Source: CAYGTO01 sp964352815
Lineage (GTDB): Bacteria; Pseudomonadota; Alphaproteobacteria; Rickettsiales; UBA3002
Assembly: GCA_964352815.1 (NCBI GenBank)
Contig: CAYGTO010000005.1
Coordinates: 62,001-126,000 of the forward strand
Direction: 5' to 3'
DNA: 64,000 nucleotides
The stretch's first letter is position 1, and each line of letters starts with the position of its first letter. Below are positions 14,952-22,149 of the stretch, in pieces. A program made the position numbers and the translations under genes. The notes below the pieces were generated by a model. The model did no database searches, was not told the DNA's origin, and saw only the letters and a list, made by a program, of their open reading frames with translations.

Positions 14952-15827
14952 ATGAAAGCAGAGAAGGCCCAAGGCATGCGCACCCCGCAAGAGCTAGAGC
15001 AATCGATTGAAAGCGCGTGGGATGCTCGCGATACACTTAACGCTGAGACAGGCGGTGAGGTGCGCAGCTGCGTAGAGCAAACATTAACGCTGCTCGATGA
15101 AGGACTGATCCGTGTCGCAGAAAAGAGTGACGGAGACTGGGTCGTGAATCAGTGGGTGAAGAAGGCGGTACTGCTATCGTTCCGTTTGAACCCGATGAAG
15201 CCGATTGCCGGAGGCCCGGCGATGGCGGGGCATGAGTCGCATTGGTGGGATAAGGTGCCGAGTAAATTTGAGGGCTGGAACGCTGCGAATTTTGCAGAGG
15301 CTGGCTTCCGCGCCGTGCCGAACTGTGTCGTGCGCCATTCGGCCTATATCGCGCCGAATGTGGTGCTGATGCCGAGTTTCGTGAATCTTGGTGCGTATGT
15401 CGATGAAGGGACAATGGTCGACACCTGGGCGACGATTGGCTCATGTGCGCAGATTGGAAAACATTGTCATATTTCAGGTGGCACAGGGATTGGTGGCGTG
15501 CTCGAGCCGCTGCAGGCCAACCCAGTGATTCTGGAAGATAACGTCTTTATCGGCGCGCGAAGTGAAGTCGCCGAAGGCGTGATTGTGGAAGAAGGCGCAG
15601 TGCTGTCGATGGGCGTGTTTATTGGCGCTTCGACCAAGATTGTTGACCGCGAGAGTGGCGAGATTCACCGCGGCCGCGTGCCGGCCTATTCGGTAGTGGT
15701 GCCAGGCACGCTGCCAGGCAAAACGCCGGACAGCCCATCGCTTTATTGCGCGGTGATCGTGAAGAAAGTCGATGAGCAGACCCGCAGCAAGACCGGTGTG
15801 AATGAGATTTTGCGGGAGGCGGTGTGA
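14952..15827 (+). CDS. dapD: 2,3,4,5-tetrahydropyridine-2,6-dicarboxylate N-succinyltransferase
   Basis: DapD adds succinyl to tetrahydrodipicolinate in the succinylase branch of lysine/diaminopimelate synthesis. From the ATG at 14952 the protein is 291 residues. Visible are the N-terminal helical domain (ELEQSIESAWDARD), the substrate region LLSFRLNPM, and a left-handed beta-helix of hexapeptide repeats (residues about 125-240) with FVNLGAYVDEGTMVDTWATIGSCAQIGKHCHISGG read in consecutive turns. AAAGGA precedes the chosen start; the upstream ATG at 14907 adds no family sequence. dapE, the next-but-one pathway step, follows in the same direction after a palindromic element. Confidence 0.96.
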   Translation: MKAEKAQGMRTPQELEQSIESAWDARDTLNAETGGEVRSCVEQTLTLLDEGLIRVAEKSDGDWVVNQWVKKAVLLSFRLNPMKPIAGGPAMAGHESHWWDKVPSKFEGWNAANFAEAGFRAVPNCVVRHSAYIAPNVVLMPSFVNLGAYVDEGTMVDTWATIGSCAQIGKHCHISGGTGIGGVLEPLQANPVILEDNVFIGARSEVAEGVIVEEGAVLSMGVFIGASTKIVDRESGEIHRGRVPAYSVVVPGTLPGKTPDSPSLYCAVIVKKVDEQTRSKTGVNEILREAV

Positions 15828-15830
15828 GGT

Positions 15831-15984
15831 GTCATTGCCGCGGTAAGCGAGCAGATAGCGAGCGCATCCAGGCAATCCAGTTCCATAATGTCAGCAGACA
15901 TTATGGAATATTGAAATGTCTACTGACATTTCAATTCTGGATCCCCGGATCAAATCGCCTACTGACGATTCGTCCGAGGATGAC
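15831..15984. repeat. Long GTCAT...ATGAC element abutting the dapE start (type C)
   Basis: Starts GTCATTGCCGCGG three bases after the dapD stop and ends CCGAGGATGAC immediately before the dapE ATG. Perfect internal hairpins: 15881-15908 (12-bp stem, loop AGCA) and 15910-15935 (11-bp stem, loop TACT). The terminal GAGGA is positioned like a Shine-Dalgarno sequence for dapE. Confidence 0.85.
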
Positions 15985-17127
15985 ATGAAACTAGAGTGCA
16001 TTAACCTCGCCAAAGCCCTCATCGCCTGCCGCTCGATTACGCCGCATGAGGCGGGCGCGCTCGATGTGCTCGAAGAGGCGTTGACGCCGCTGGGTTTTGA
16101 AGTTCATCGCGTCACCTTCGACAACCCCGGTGAAGAGCCAACCGAGAATTTTTATGCGCGGCTTGGGACCGCCTCGCCGAATCTGTGTTTTGCTGGCCAT
16201 GTCGATGTGGTGCCGCCGGGCGATTATACAAAGTGGAAATTCGATCCGTTTGAGCCGACGATTGACGATGGCTATCTCTATGGCCGCGGTGCGGAGGATA
16301 TGAAAGGCGCGGTGGCGTGCTTTGTCGCGGCGGTGAGCGAGTTCGTTGCGCAAGGTGAGTTCAGCGGCTCCATCTCAGTGCTGATCACCTGTGATGAAGA
16401 GGGCAGCGGCATTAACGGTATGAAGCCAATGCTCGAATGGCTCAAAGAGAAAGGTGAGGCGATCGATCATTGCATTGATGGTGAACCAACGAACCCCGAA
16501 ATTTTGGGCACCATGATCAAGGTTGGTCGGCGCGGCAGTGTGAATGGCCATCTGACCGTCCATGGGGTGCAAGGCCATGTCGCCTATCCGGAAAAAGCGG
16601 AGAATCCGATTACGCGGCTGGTGCATATGCTCGATCGGCTGAAGAGTGAGCCGATTGACGGAGGGTCTGAGTTCTTCCCACCGAGTAACCTTGAGGTGAC
16701 AAGTGTTGATGTTGACAATAAAGTCGAGAATCTGATTCCAGCAGATGCGAAGGCGCGTTTTAACATTCGCTTCAATGATCAGCATGATCCAGAGTCGATT
16801 CAAGCGTGGATGCGGACGCAGTGTGAAGCGATTGGCGGGGAGTTTAGTTTGGAATGTCGGGTGAGTGGAGAGTCGTTCCTCTCACATGACCACACGCTCG
16901 CGCACATTGTTCGCGATGTGGCCGAAGAAGTGACCGACCACCGCGCCGAGCTTTCGACTACTGGCGGCACATCCGATGCGCGCTTTATCAAGGATTACAC
17001 CAGCGTGATCGAGTTCGGCACGACAGGCCCAACGGCGCACAAGGTGGATGAGCGGGTGGCGGTGAAAACGCTGGAAGATTTGACGGTGATTTACCGCAAA
17101 ATGCTAGAGCGATATTTTAAGGCTTAA
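15985..17127 (+). CDS. dapE: Succinyl-diaminopimelate desuccinylase
   Basis: DapE is a di-zinc M20 peptidase-family enzyme releasing LL-diaminopimelate and succinate. The 380-residue length is typical. Ligand and catalytic motifs are FAGHVDVVPPGD, YGRGAEDMKGAVA, TCDEEGSGINGMK (catalytic Glu), HCIDGEPTN and the final FGTTGPTAHKVDERV. A dimerisation domain covers residues about 180-290 (GRRGSVNGHLTVHG). I chose 15985 because the 23 codons of the longer frame from 15916 are palindromic-element sequence. The ribosome site appears to come from the terminal GAGGATGAC of that element. Paired with dapD. Confidence 0.95.
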   Translation: MKLECINLAKALIACRSITPHEAGALDVLEEALTPLGFEVHRVTFDNPGEEPTENFYARLGTASPNLCFAGHVDVVPPGDYTKWKFDPFEPTIDDGYLYGRGAEDMKGAVACFVAAVSEFVAQGEFSGSISVLITCDEEGSGINGMKPMLEWLKEKGEAIDHCIDGEPTNPEILGTMIKVGRRGSVNGHLTVHGVQGHVAYPEKAENPITRLVHMLDRLKSEPIDGGSEFFPPSNLEVTSVDVDNKVENLIPADAKARFNIRFNDQHDPESIQAWMRTQCEAIGGEFSLECRVSGESFLSHDHTLAHIVRDVAEEVTDHRAELSTTGGTSDARFIKDYTSVIEFGTTGPTAHKVDERVAVKTLEDLTVIYRKMLERYFKA

Positions 17128-17306
17128 TTAAGCTCTTTTCTGTAATATTATATAATACTTATGAGGCATTTAAAGAGGCGATTGAGGCTCTGGATCAAAA
17201 CTCCGTTGAGTATAGCCTAGAGCTACAAGGGGTGCCGGATCAGTACCTTCCGCAACATATTAGAGACTTAATGGTAAAAGACGGTAGGGAATGTGCTCTC
17301 TTTTAA
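17121..17306 (+). pseudogene. Possible 5'-truncated gene remnant
   Basis: A frame open for about 61 codons and ending in TAA reads with protein-like composition (YEAFKEAIEALDQNSVEY, then LELQGVPDQYLPQHIRD, then MVKDGRECALF) but has no ATG, GTG or TTG at a sensible 5' position. The TAA directly precedes an ATG of the next small gene (TAAATG). It may be the tail of a gene whose start was lost, or a start I cannot see. No family recognised. Confidence 0.3.
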
Positions 17307-17333
17307 ATGAAACAGAGATATGCGAGGTTTGAT

Positions 17334-17624
17334 ATGGGAGCTAAAAGAGCTAAACCGATATTAGAAACGGACGATACGTGTTCTTACGATAAGCTCTCTA
17401 TTCGAGCTAACGGGGTGATTATGCACAATGGCGAACCGGTGCTTGATAAATCTGGAAGGCGCATGACGGTTCAAGATCTTGCAGGCTTAGAAAAGGCAGT
17501 TAAAGGGATGGATGTAGACGGTATTCGTTATCACAACGAGCTAGAGGAGATCATTGAGCAGTTCGTGCCAACAGAAGTTATTAATGAGCTTAAAAAACCT
17601 AACTTAGGCTGTGCAATCAGCTAG
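17334..17624 (+). CDS. Small hypothetical protein
   Basis: I do not recognise this 96-residue protein. GCGAGG seven bases upstream favours the ATG at 17334; a frame-compatible ATG at 17307 would add nine residues and couple it to the preceding stop (TAAATG). It is charged and soluble, with two halves: KLSIRANGVIMHNGEPVLDKSG, reminiscent of a short beta-hairpin, and a helical YHNELEEIIEQFVPTEVINELKK. One Cys lies near the end in LGCAIS. It is A/T-richer than dapE and truA and lies next to a possible gene remnant, so this small patch may be acquired. It ends four bases into the convergent truA stop. Confidence 0.5.
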   Translation: MGAKRAKPILETDDTCSYDKLSIRANGVIMHNGEPVLDKSGRRMTVQDLAGLEKAVKGMDVDGIRYHNELEEIIEQFVPTEVINELKKPNLGCAIS

Positions 17625-18367
17625 TAATCCACCTTCGTCAAATACAGCCCGCAGGCTGGCGCGGTGGGGCCGGCGACTTTGCGGTCACGCGTCTCAAAGA
17701 TCGATGGAATCTCGTCGGGGCGTAGCTTACCTTCACCCACCTGCTTAAGCGTCCCCACCATGATACGCACTTGATTGTGCAAGAAGGATTGCGCTGAGAC
17801 ATAGAAGTGCACATATTCGTAATGTTCCGGGTGACGGAAGATGTCGAGCCGATCGAGGGTTTTGACCGGTGATTTTGATTGGCATTCTGCGGCGCGGAAA
17901 CTGGTGAAATCATGGTTGCCAATTAGATGTTTCGCGGCCTCGCGCATCGCTTCTAGATCAAGCTCCTCAAACACATGCCAGGCGCGGAATTGATCGATGG
18001 CTAGTTTCGATGGGCGTTCGATAATGCGGTAAAAATAATGGCGCTTTTTCGCGCTGAAACGTGCTTCGAAATCCTTCGGCACTTCTTCCACATCAAGTAT
18101 TGAAATCGGATGCCCTTCCAAATGATAATTCAGGCCCTGGCGAATGCTGAAAACGCTGCGATCGACGGTTAGATCAACGTGGGCGACTTGGCCACGCGCA
18201 TGTACCCCTGCGTCGGTTCGCCCCGAGCCATAGACGCCTGTTTTTTCTTGGCAATATTCATGGACGGCTTCTTCAATCGTCTGCTGGACCGAGGTGGCGT
18301 GATCTTGTTTTTGCCAGCCAGAATAGGGCGAGCCATCATATTCAATAGTAAGTTTATAGCGTTTCAT
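17621..18367 (-). CDS. truA: tRNA pseudouridine(38-40) synthase TruA
   Basis: TruA isomerises uridines 38-40 in the tRNA anticodon arm. The 248-residue protein has IEYDGSPYSGWQKQ at the start and the catalytic block VYGSGRTDAGVHARGQVAHVD, where the Asp is the nucleophile, then FDFTSFRA-like DFTSFRAAECQSKSPVKTL, and SFLHNQVRIMVGTL near the C-terminus. It is the last gene of a minus-strand set def, (small gene), fmt, truA, a common order in alphaproteobacteria. Confidence 0.96.
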   Translation of the reverse strand: MKRYKLTIEYDGSPYSGWQKQDHATSVQQTIEEAVHEYCQEKTGVYGSGRTDAGVHARGQVAHVDLTVDRSVFSIRQGLNYHLEGHPISILDVEEVPKDFEARFSAKKRHYFYRIIERPSKLAIDQFRAWHVFEELDLEAMREAAKHLIGNHDFTSFRAAECQSKSPVKTLDRLDIFRHPEHYEYVHFYVSAQSFLHNQVRIMVGTLKQVGEGKLRPDEIPSIFETRDRKVAGPTAPACGLYLTKVDY

Positions 18368-18414
18368 ATGAAAGTTATAAGCGGTAAGGCGTTAGAAGGC
18401 TAGATAGATTTAAG

Positions 18415-19353
18415 TTACTCAACCATGTCGCCTTCATTAAACGAAAAGCCATTCATAAACTCTTTGGCCTCCATTGGCTTTTTACCTTGCCGCTGCAGCC
18501 GTGCTAACGCCAACAGCTTGCCATCGCCACACCGTACATCCAGTAAGAAACGTTTGCCTATCTCTCCTGGAATCACTTGTGAGTGTTCATCAAAATCTTC
18601 TTCTATGTATACGGCCTGAAGCACTTTAATTTTTTCGTCTTTATATGTGAAATAAGCCCCAGGATAAGGAGAAAGAGCACGGATATGATTGAAAATTTCT
18701 CGAGATGAACGATTCCAATCGATCTTTGCCTCCGCCTTATCGATTTTCTTGGCGTAGGTGACGCCGTGTTCGGACTGCTTTTGGGGGATGTGGTTTCCAG
18801 ACTCAATGAGTGTGAGCGTCTCCAATATCCCTTCGGCGCCATGCTCAGCCATATGATGATGGAGTAGCCCTGCATCATACCATTCTTCAATTTTTACTTC
18901 TTTTCGCCATAAAATATCGCCCGTATCCAGCCCTTCATCCATTTGCATGATGCACATAGCGGTTTGGGTGTCGCCAGCCATAAGGGCGCGCTGCAACGGT
19001 GCCGCACCGCGCCAGCGTGGTAAGTCTGATGGGTGCACATTAATGCAGCCATGTGTCGGCGCTTCAAGAATCGCTTTGGGTAGCAGCATGCCGTAGGCTG
19101 CGACGACGGCAACCTCGGCATTGAGCGAAGCGAATTGCGTTTGTTCTTCCTCGCCCTTTAAACTCGCGGGAGTAAAGACGGGAATATTATGTTCTTCGGC
19201 GTAGGCATGGACCGGGCAGGGGCGGAGCTTATGGCCGCGGCCCGCAGGTTTGGGCGCCTGGGCATAGGCTGCGATCACCTCATGGTCTGAGGCAACCAAT
19301 GCTTCCAGCGTTGGCACCGCAAAGTCTGGGCTGCCCATGAAAATGATGCGCAT
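18415..19353 (-). CDS. fmt: Methionyl-tRNA formyltransferase
   Basis: Fmt formylates initiator Met-tRNA, allowing bacterial translation initiation. The 312 residues comprise the formyltransferase domain with MRIIFMGSPDFAVPTLEAL, GINVHPSDLPRWRGAAPLQRALMAGD (here CINVHPSDLPRWRGAAP) and QMDEGLDTGDIL, and the C-terminal tRNA-binding domain (residues about 210-312, including ALSPYPGAYFTY). A small secreted-protein gene lies just upstream with a three-base gap. Truncation or frameshift is not seen. Confidence 0.96.
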   Translation of the reverse strand: MRIIFMGSPDFAVPTLEALVASDHEVIAAYAQAPKPAGRGHKLRPCPVHAYAEEHNIPVFTPASLKGEEEQTQFASLNAEVAVVAAYGMLLPKAILEAPTHGCINVHPSDLPRWRGAAPLQRALMAGDTQTAMCIMQMDEGLDTGDILWRKEVKIEEWYDAGLLHHHMAEHGAEGILETLTLIESGNHIPQKQSEHGVTYAKKIDKAEAKIDWNRSSREIFNHIRALSPYPGAYFTYKDEKIKVLQAVYIEEDFDEHSQVIPGEIGKRFLLDVRCGDGKLLALARLQRQGKKPMEAKEFMNGFSFNEGDMVE

Positions 19354-19356
19354 AGC

Positions 19357-19659
19357 TTACTGGACGCAATATTTGCTGAGAGATTGAATGACTTCCGTGC
19401 GTTTTGCTGGTGGTGCTGCAAGCACCTCCTCGAGTTCTTTTTGGCTATAGCGCGTTTCAATTTCACGAAGAATACACTGGCACGGCTCTACCAATTCGCG
19501 GCTAAAGCCGGCGCAACTCGTCATGAAAGCACGTTTCGAAGCGGAATTCAGCGTTGCCTGATTATTCGTGCTTTTAGTAACGCTCCCAGAGGTCTGCGCG
19601 AGGGCAGGAAATGCGAGGGTACAAGCCAATAACGTGAATGTGATAGCGCGTAATGTCAT
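19357..19659 (-). CDS. Small periplasmic hypothetical protein with signal peptide
   Basis: A 100-residue protein with a clear signal peptide (MTLRAITFTLLACTLAFPALAQ, cleavage likely after ALA). The mature part has four cysteines, three in SCAGFSRELVEPCQC and one in KYCVQ at the end, which could form disulfides in the periplasm, and an amphipathic helical stretch (ETRYSQKELEEVLAAPPAKRTEV). The family is not recognised. It lies three bases upstream of fmt on the same strand, so it is probably cotranscribed, yet its location suggests an envelope role unrelated to translation. Confidence 0.75.
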   Translation of the reverse strand: MTLRAITFTLLACTLAFPALAQTSGSVTKSTNNQATLNSASKRAFMTSCAGFSRELVEPCQCILREIETRYSQKELEEVLAAPPAKRTEVIQSLSKYCVQ

Positions 19660-19844
19660 AGATTTCCTTTTAGCGGAAAAAATGGCCGCTGTATAGGCGC
19701 TAGAAAGAGTTATGCAAATATTTCTTAGGAATAAATAGTTATATATATCAATTTGTTATGGGGAAATCAAATGTCACAGAACTGTCATCTAACTGGCACT
19801 CAATTTGCTATATAGTGGTGTTTAGATTAATAGAGAGGTTACTT

Positions 19845-20027
19845 ATGATTCCTTCAGTTCTTGGATTTTCAGCACTCGGCTACATAACAACGCATGCAAC
19901 AGATCTTGCTGTGATGAATGAAGCGGCGCTTGTCGGCAGCATGATTGGCGCGATCGTTGGGACATTTGTTGGGCTTTATGTCGATCATCACCGTTCAGAG
20001 AAGGCGAAAAAGAATACAGCCGCTTAA
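19845..20027 (+). CDS. Small membrane protein (60 residues)
   Basis: A short hydrophobic protein starting MIPSVLGFSALGYITTHATDLAVM, with a second hydrophobic segment AALVGSMIGAIVGTFVGLYVDHH that contains GxxxG-type packing motifs, and a Lys-rich tail. AGAGAGG eight bases upstream supports the ATG at 19845; a longer frame from 19758 lacks a ribosome site. It lies between def and the small secreted gene and points toward def (convergent). Glycine-zipper membrane peptides can help oligomerise in membranes, but no function is assigned here. Confidence 0.55.
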   Translation: MIPSVLGFSALGYITTHATDLAVMNEAALVGSMIGAIVGTFVGLYVDHHRSEKAKKNTAA

Positions 20028-20031
20028 TATT

Positions 20032-20616
20032 CTACATAGTAGAAACGGGTGTTTCTTCCGCATCAAACACGCCCGATTTCTTTAATTTCGCCAGTTTCTT
20101 TAGAATCATCTCGCGTTTAAGGCGGGAGATATGATCAACGAAAACGACGCCATTAATATGGTCGATTTCGTGCTGAATACAGGTGGCGAGTAAGCCGTCG
20201 GCTTCGATAATCTGCTCCTCACCGTTCTCGTCTAAATATCTGACTTTAATCGCTTTGGGGCGCTCAACATCAGAATATTGCTCTGGAAAAGACAGGCAGC
20301 CCTCTTTATAGGTGGATTGCGCGCTATCTTCGCCGATAATTTGCGGGTTCACCATTTTGATGGGCTTACCATCTTTGCCACTCGCCCGGGCGTTTGGGTC
20401 ATCGGGGCGCTCTGCGGTTGACCATTCAATATCGACAACGATCACCCGCTTCATCACGCCCACTTGGACCGCTGCGAGCCCAATCCCATTATTCGAATAC
20501 ATGGTGTCGAGCAGATCGTCGAGCAGAGTGCGGATGTCATCATTCACCTCGGCCACCGGCTCTGAGGATTGGTTCAGCCGTGGGTCGGGGGCGATAACGA
20601 GTGGAAGTGCAGTCAT
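20032..20616 (-). CDS. def: Peptide deformylase
   Basis: Def removes the N-formyl group from new proteins, reversing the Fmt step. The 194 residues include all three active-site motifs: GIGLAAVQVG (motif 1), EGCLSFPEQ (motif 2, metal-ligand Cys) and QHEIDHINGVVF (motif 3, two His ligands and the catalytic Glu). An insertion with RPDDPNARASGKDGKPIKM, between strands after residue 65, is longer than in E. coli Def. It is separated from fmt by two small genes, one of which is on the opposite strand. Confidence 0.96.
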   Translation of the reverse strand: MTALPLVIAPDPRLNQSSEPVAEVNDDIRTLLDDLLDTMYSNNGIGLAAVQVGVMKRVIVVDIEWSTAERPDDPNARASGKDGKPIKMVNPQIIGEDSAQSTYKEGCLSFPEQYSDVERPKAIKVRYLDENGEEQIIEADGLLATCIQHEIDHINGVVFVDHISRLKREMILKKLAKLKKSGVFDAEETPVSTM

Positions 20617-20625
20617 ATCAGTAGT

Positions 20626-22080
20626 TTATGCCGTTTTGGCTTGAGGGTCAAGCGCGAGCGCAGCCTTCAGCCGGGCGATAGACTCCTCTTTGCCGAGAAT
20701 TTCCATCACTTCAAACATCGATGGTGATGCGGTCGAAGCGGTGATGGCCGCACGGATCGGGTTCATCAGCTTACCCAGCTTGAGATCTTTTGATTCCGCA
20801 AAACGCTGCGCCCATGCGTAGAGCGCGTCATGAGTGAAAGGGTCGAGCGAGGCGAGCGCATCGGCGGCGTCACCAAGAAGTGAGGCATTATCGCTCACGA
20901 GTGCCGCGGCTTTCGGGTCGTTGATCGGCATATCTTGCGCTTTTGCATTTATTTCAATCATTAAAAATTTAGCTGAATCAGTAAGTTGTTTTAGATTCTT
21001 CGTGCGTTGCTTTAAGCTAGCCATAGAGCGTGTCAATCGTTCGATAATCGTGTCTGGTAAGGCGGTCTCGCCCGTCATTTCCTGATAAAGCGCGGTAAAA
21101 TGGGGCTCACATAGCGCATAAATACGTTCATCATCCGCCTCACGGATATAATGTCCATTCACATGGTCGAGCTTGTCGAAATCGATACGCGAAGGCGCTT
21201 TGTTGATGGCATCGAGGCGGAACCATTCAATGGCCTGGCTGTCCGAAATAATTTCCGCATCGCCATGCGAAAAACCAAGGCGAAGCAGGTAGTTACGCAG
21301 TGCTTCGGGGAGATATCCCATCTCGCGGTAGGCCTCTACACCAAGCGCGCCATGGCGTTTGGAAAGCTTTGCGCCATCTGGCCCGTGAATCAGCGGAATA
21401 TGCGCAAACTCAGGCAGATCCCAGCCCATCGCACTGAAAATCACCGCCTGACGAAACGCATTATTCATATGATCATCGCCGCGAATCACATGGGTGATGC
21501 CCATATCATGATCATCGACGACCACCGCGAGCATATAGGTGGGCGTACCGTCTGAACGCAGAATCACAAAATCATCAAGCTGCTCGGGCGTGATGGTGAC
21601 CTCGCCTTGGACATGGTCCTTGAGGGTGATGCTGTCTTCGAGTGGCGCTTTGATGCGGACAGAATAGGGCGCGCCTTCCGGGGCTTCGCTTGGGTCACGA
21701 TCGCGCCAGTGCCGGTCATATTTGAACGGTTGTTTGTTCTTTTCGGCGGCATTACGCATTTCCTGAAGCTCTTCCGGCGTGCAGAAACATTTATACGCTT
21801 TGCCTTCATCGAGCAGCTTCTGGACCACTTCTTGATGACGCTTCAGTCCCTCTGATTGAAATACGACCGCATCATCTGGGCTCAGGCCTAACCATTCAAG
21901 CCCATCGATGATGGCCTGTTTTGCCTCATCGGTCGAACGTTCCTTATCGGTGTCTTCCACGCGCAATAGATATTTCCCGCCATTAGCGCGAGCGAAGAGA
22001 TGGTTGAAGAGCGCCGTGCGCGCGCCGCCAATATGGAGGAAGCCGGTAGGCGAGGGAGCGAATCGTGTCGTGACTGTCAT
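20626..22080 (-). CDS. gltX: Glutamyl-tRNA synthetase
   Basis: Class I aminoacyl-tRNA synthetase charging tRNA-Glu (and in many alphaproteobacteria tRNA-Gln as well, for GatCAB). The 484-residue length is typical. The HIGH motif is PTGFLHIGGARTALFN near residue 11, the KMSKS motif is DGAKLSKRHGA near residue 245, and the anticodon-binding domain occupies about residues 330-484. No zinc-binding Cys cluster of the E. coli type is apparent (only FCTPEEL). It diverges from comEC, a frequent alphaproteobacterial arrangement, and is separated from def by nine bases. Confidence 0.96.
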   Translation of the reverse strand: MTVTTRFAPSPTGFLHIGGARTALFNHLFARANGGKYLLRVEDTDKERSTDEAKQAIIDGLEWLGLSPDDAVVFQSEGLKRHQEVVQKLLDEGKAYKCFCTPEELQEMRNAAEKNKQPFKYDRHWRDRDPSEAPEGAPYSVRIKAPLEDSITLKDHVQGEVTITPEQLDDFVILRSDGTPTYMLAVVVDDHDMGITHVIRGDDHMNNAFRQAVIFSAMGWDLPEFAHIPLIHGPDGAKLSKRHGALGVEAYREMGYLPEALRNYLLRLGFSHGDAEIISDSQAIEWFRLDAINKAPSRIDFDKLDHVNGHYIREADDERIYALCEPHFTALYQEMTGETALPDTIIERLTRSMASLKQRTKNLKQLTDSAKFLMIEINAKAQDMPINDPKAAALVSDNASLLGDAADALASLDPFTHDALYAWAQRFAESKDLKLGKLMNPIRAAITASTASPSMFEVMEILGKEESIARLKAALALDPQAKTA

Positions 22081-22149
22081 AAGGCCGGTAATCTAAGCGA
22101 TTTTTAGCCGCCTGTCATCTGCCGATTTATATGCGGTGGCTAAAAAAGA

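Noticed and set aside
1289..15984. Palindromic elements as insertion sequences
   Set aside because: No transposase frame lies in or near any of them; they are too short to encode one, so at best they are non-autonomous.
22081..22149. A tRNA gene in the gltX-comEC gap
   Set aside because: I looked for a cloverleaf and found no T-arm or CCA-like end; none of the larger gaps shows a tRNA either.
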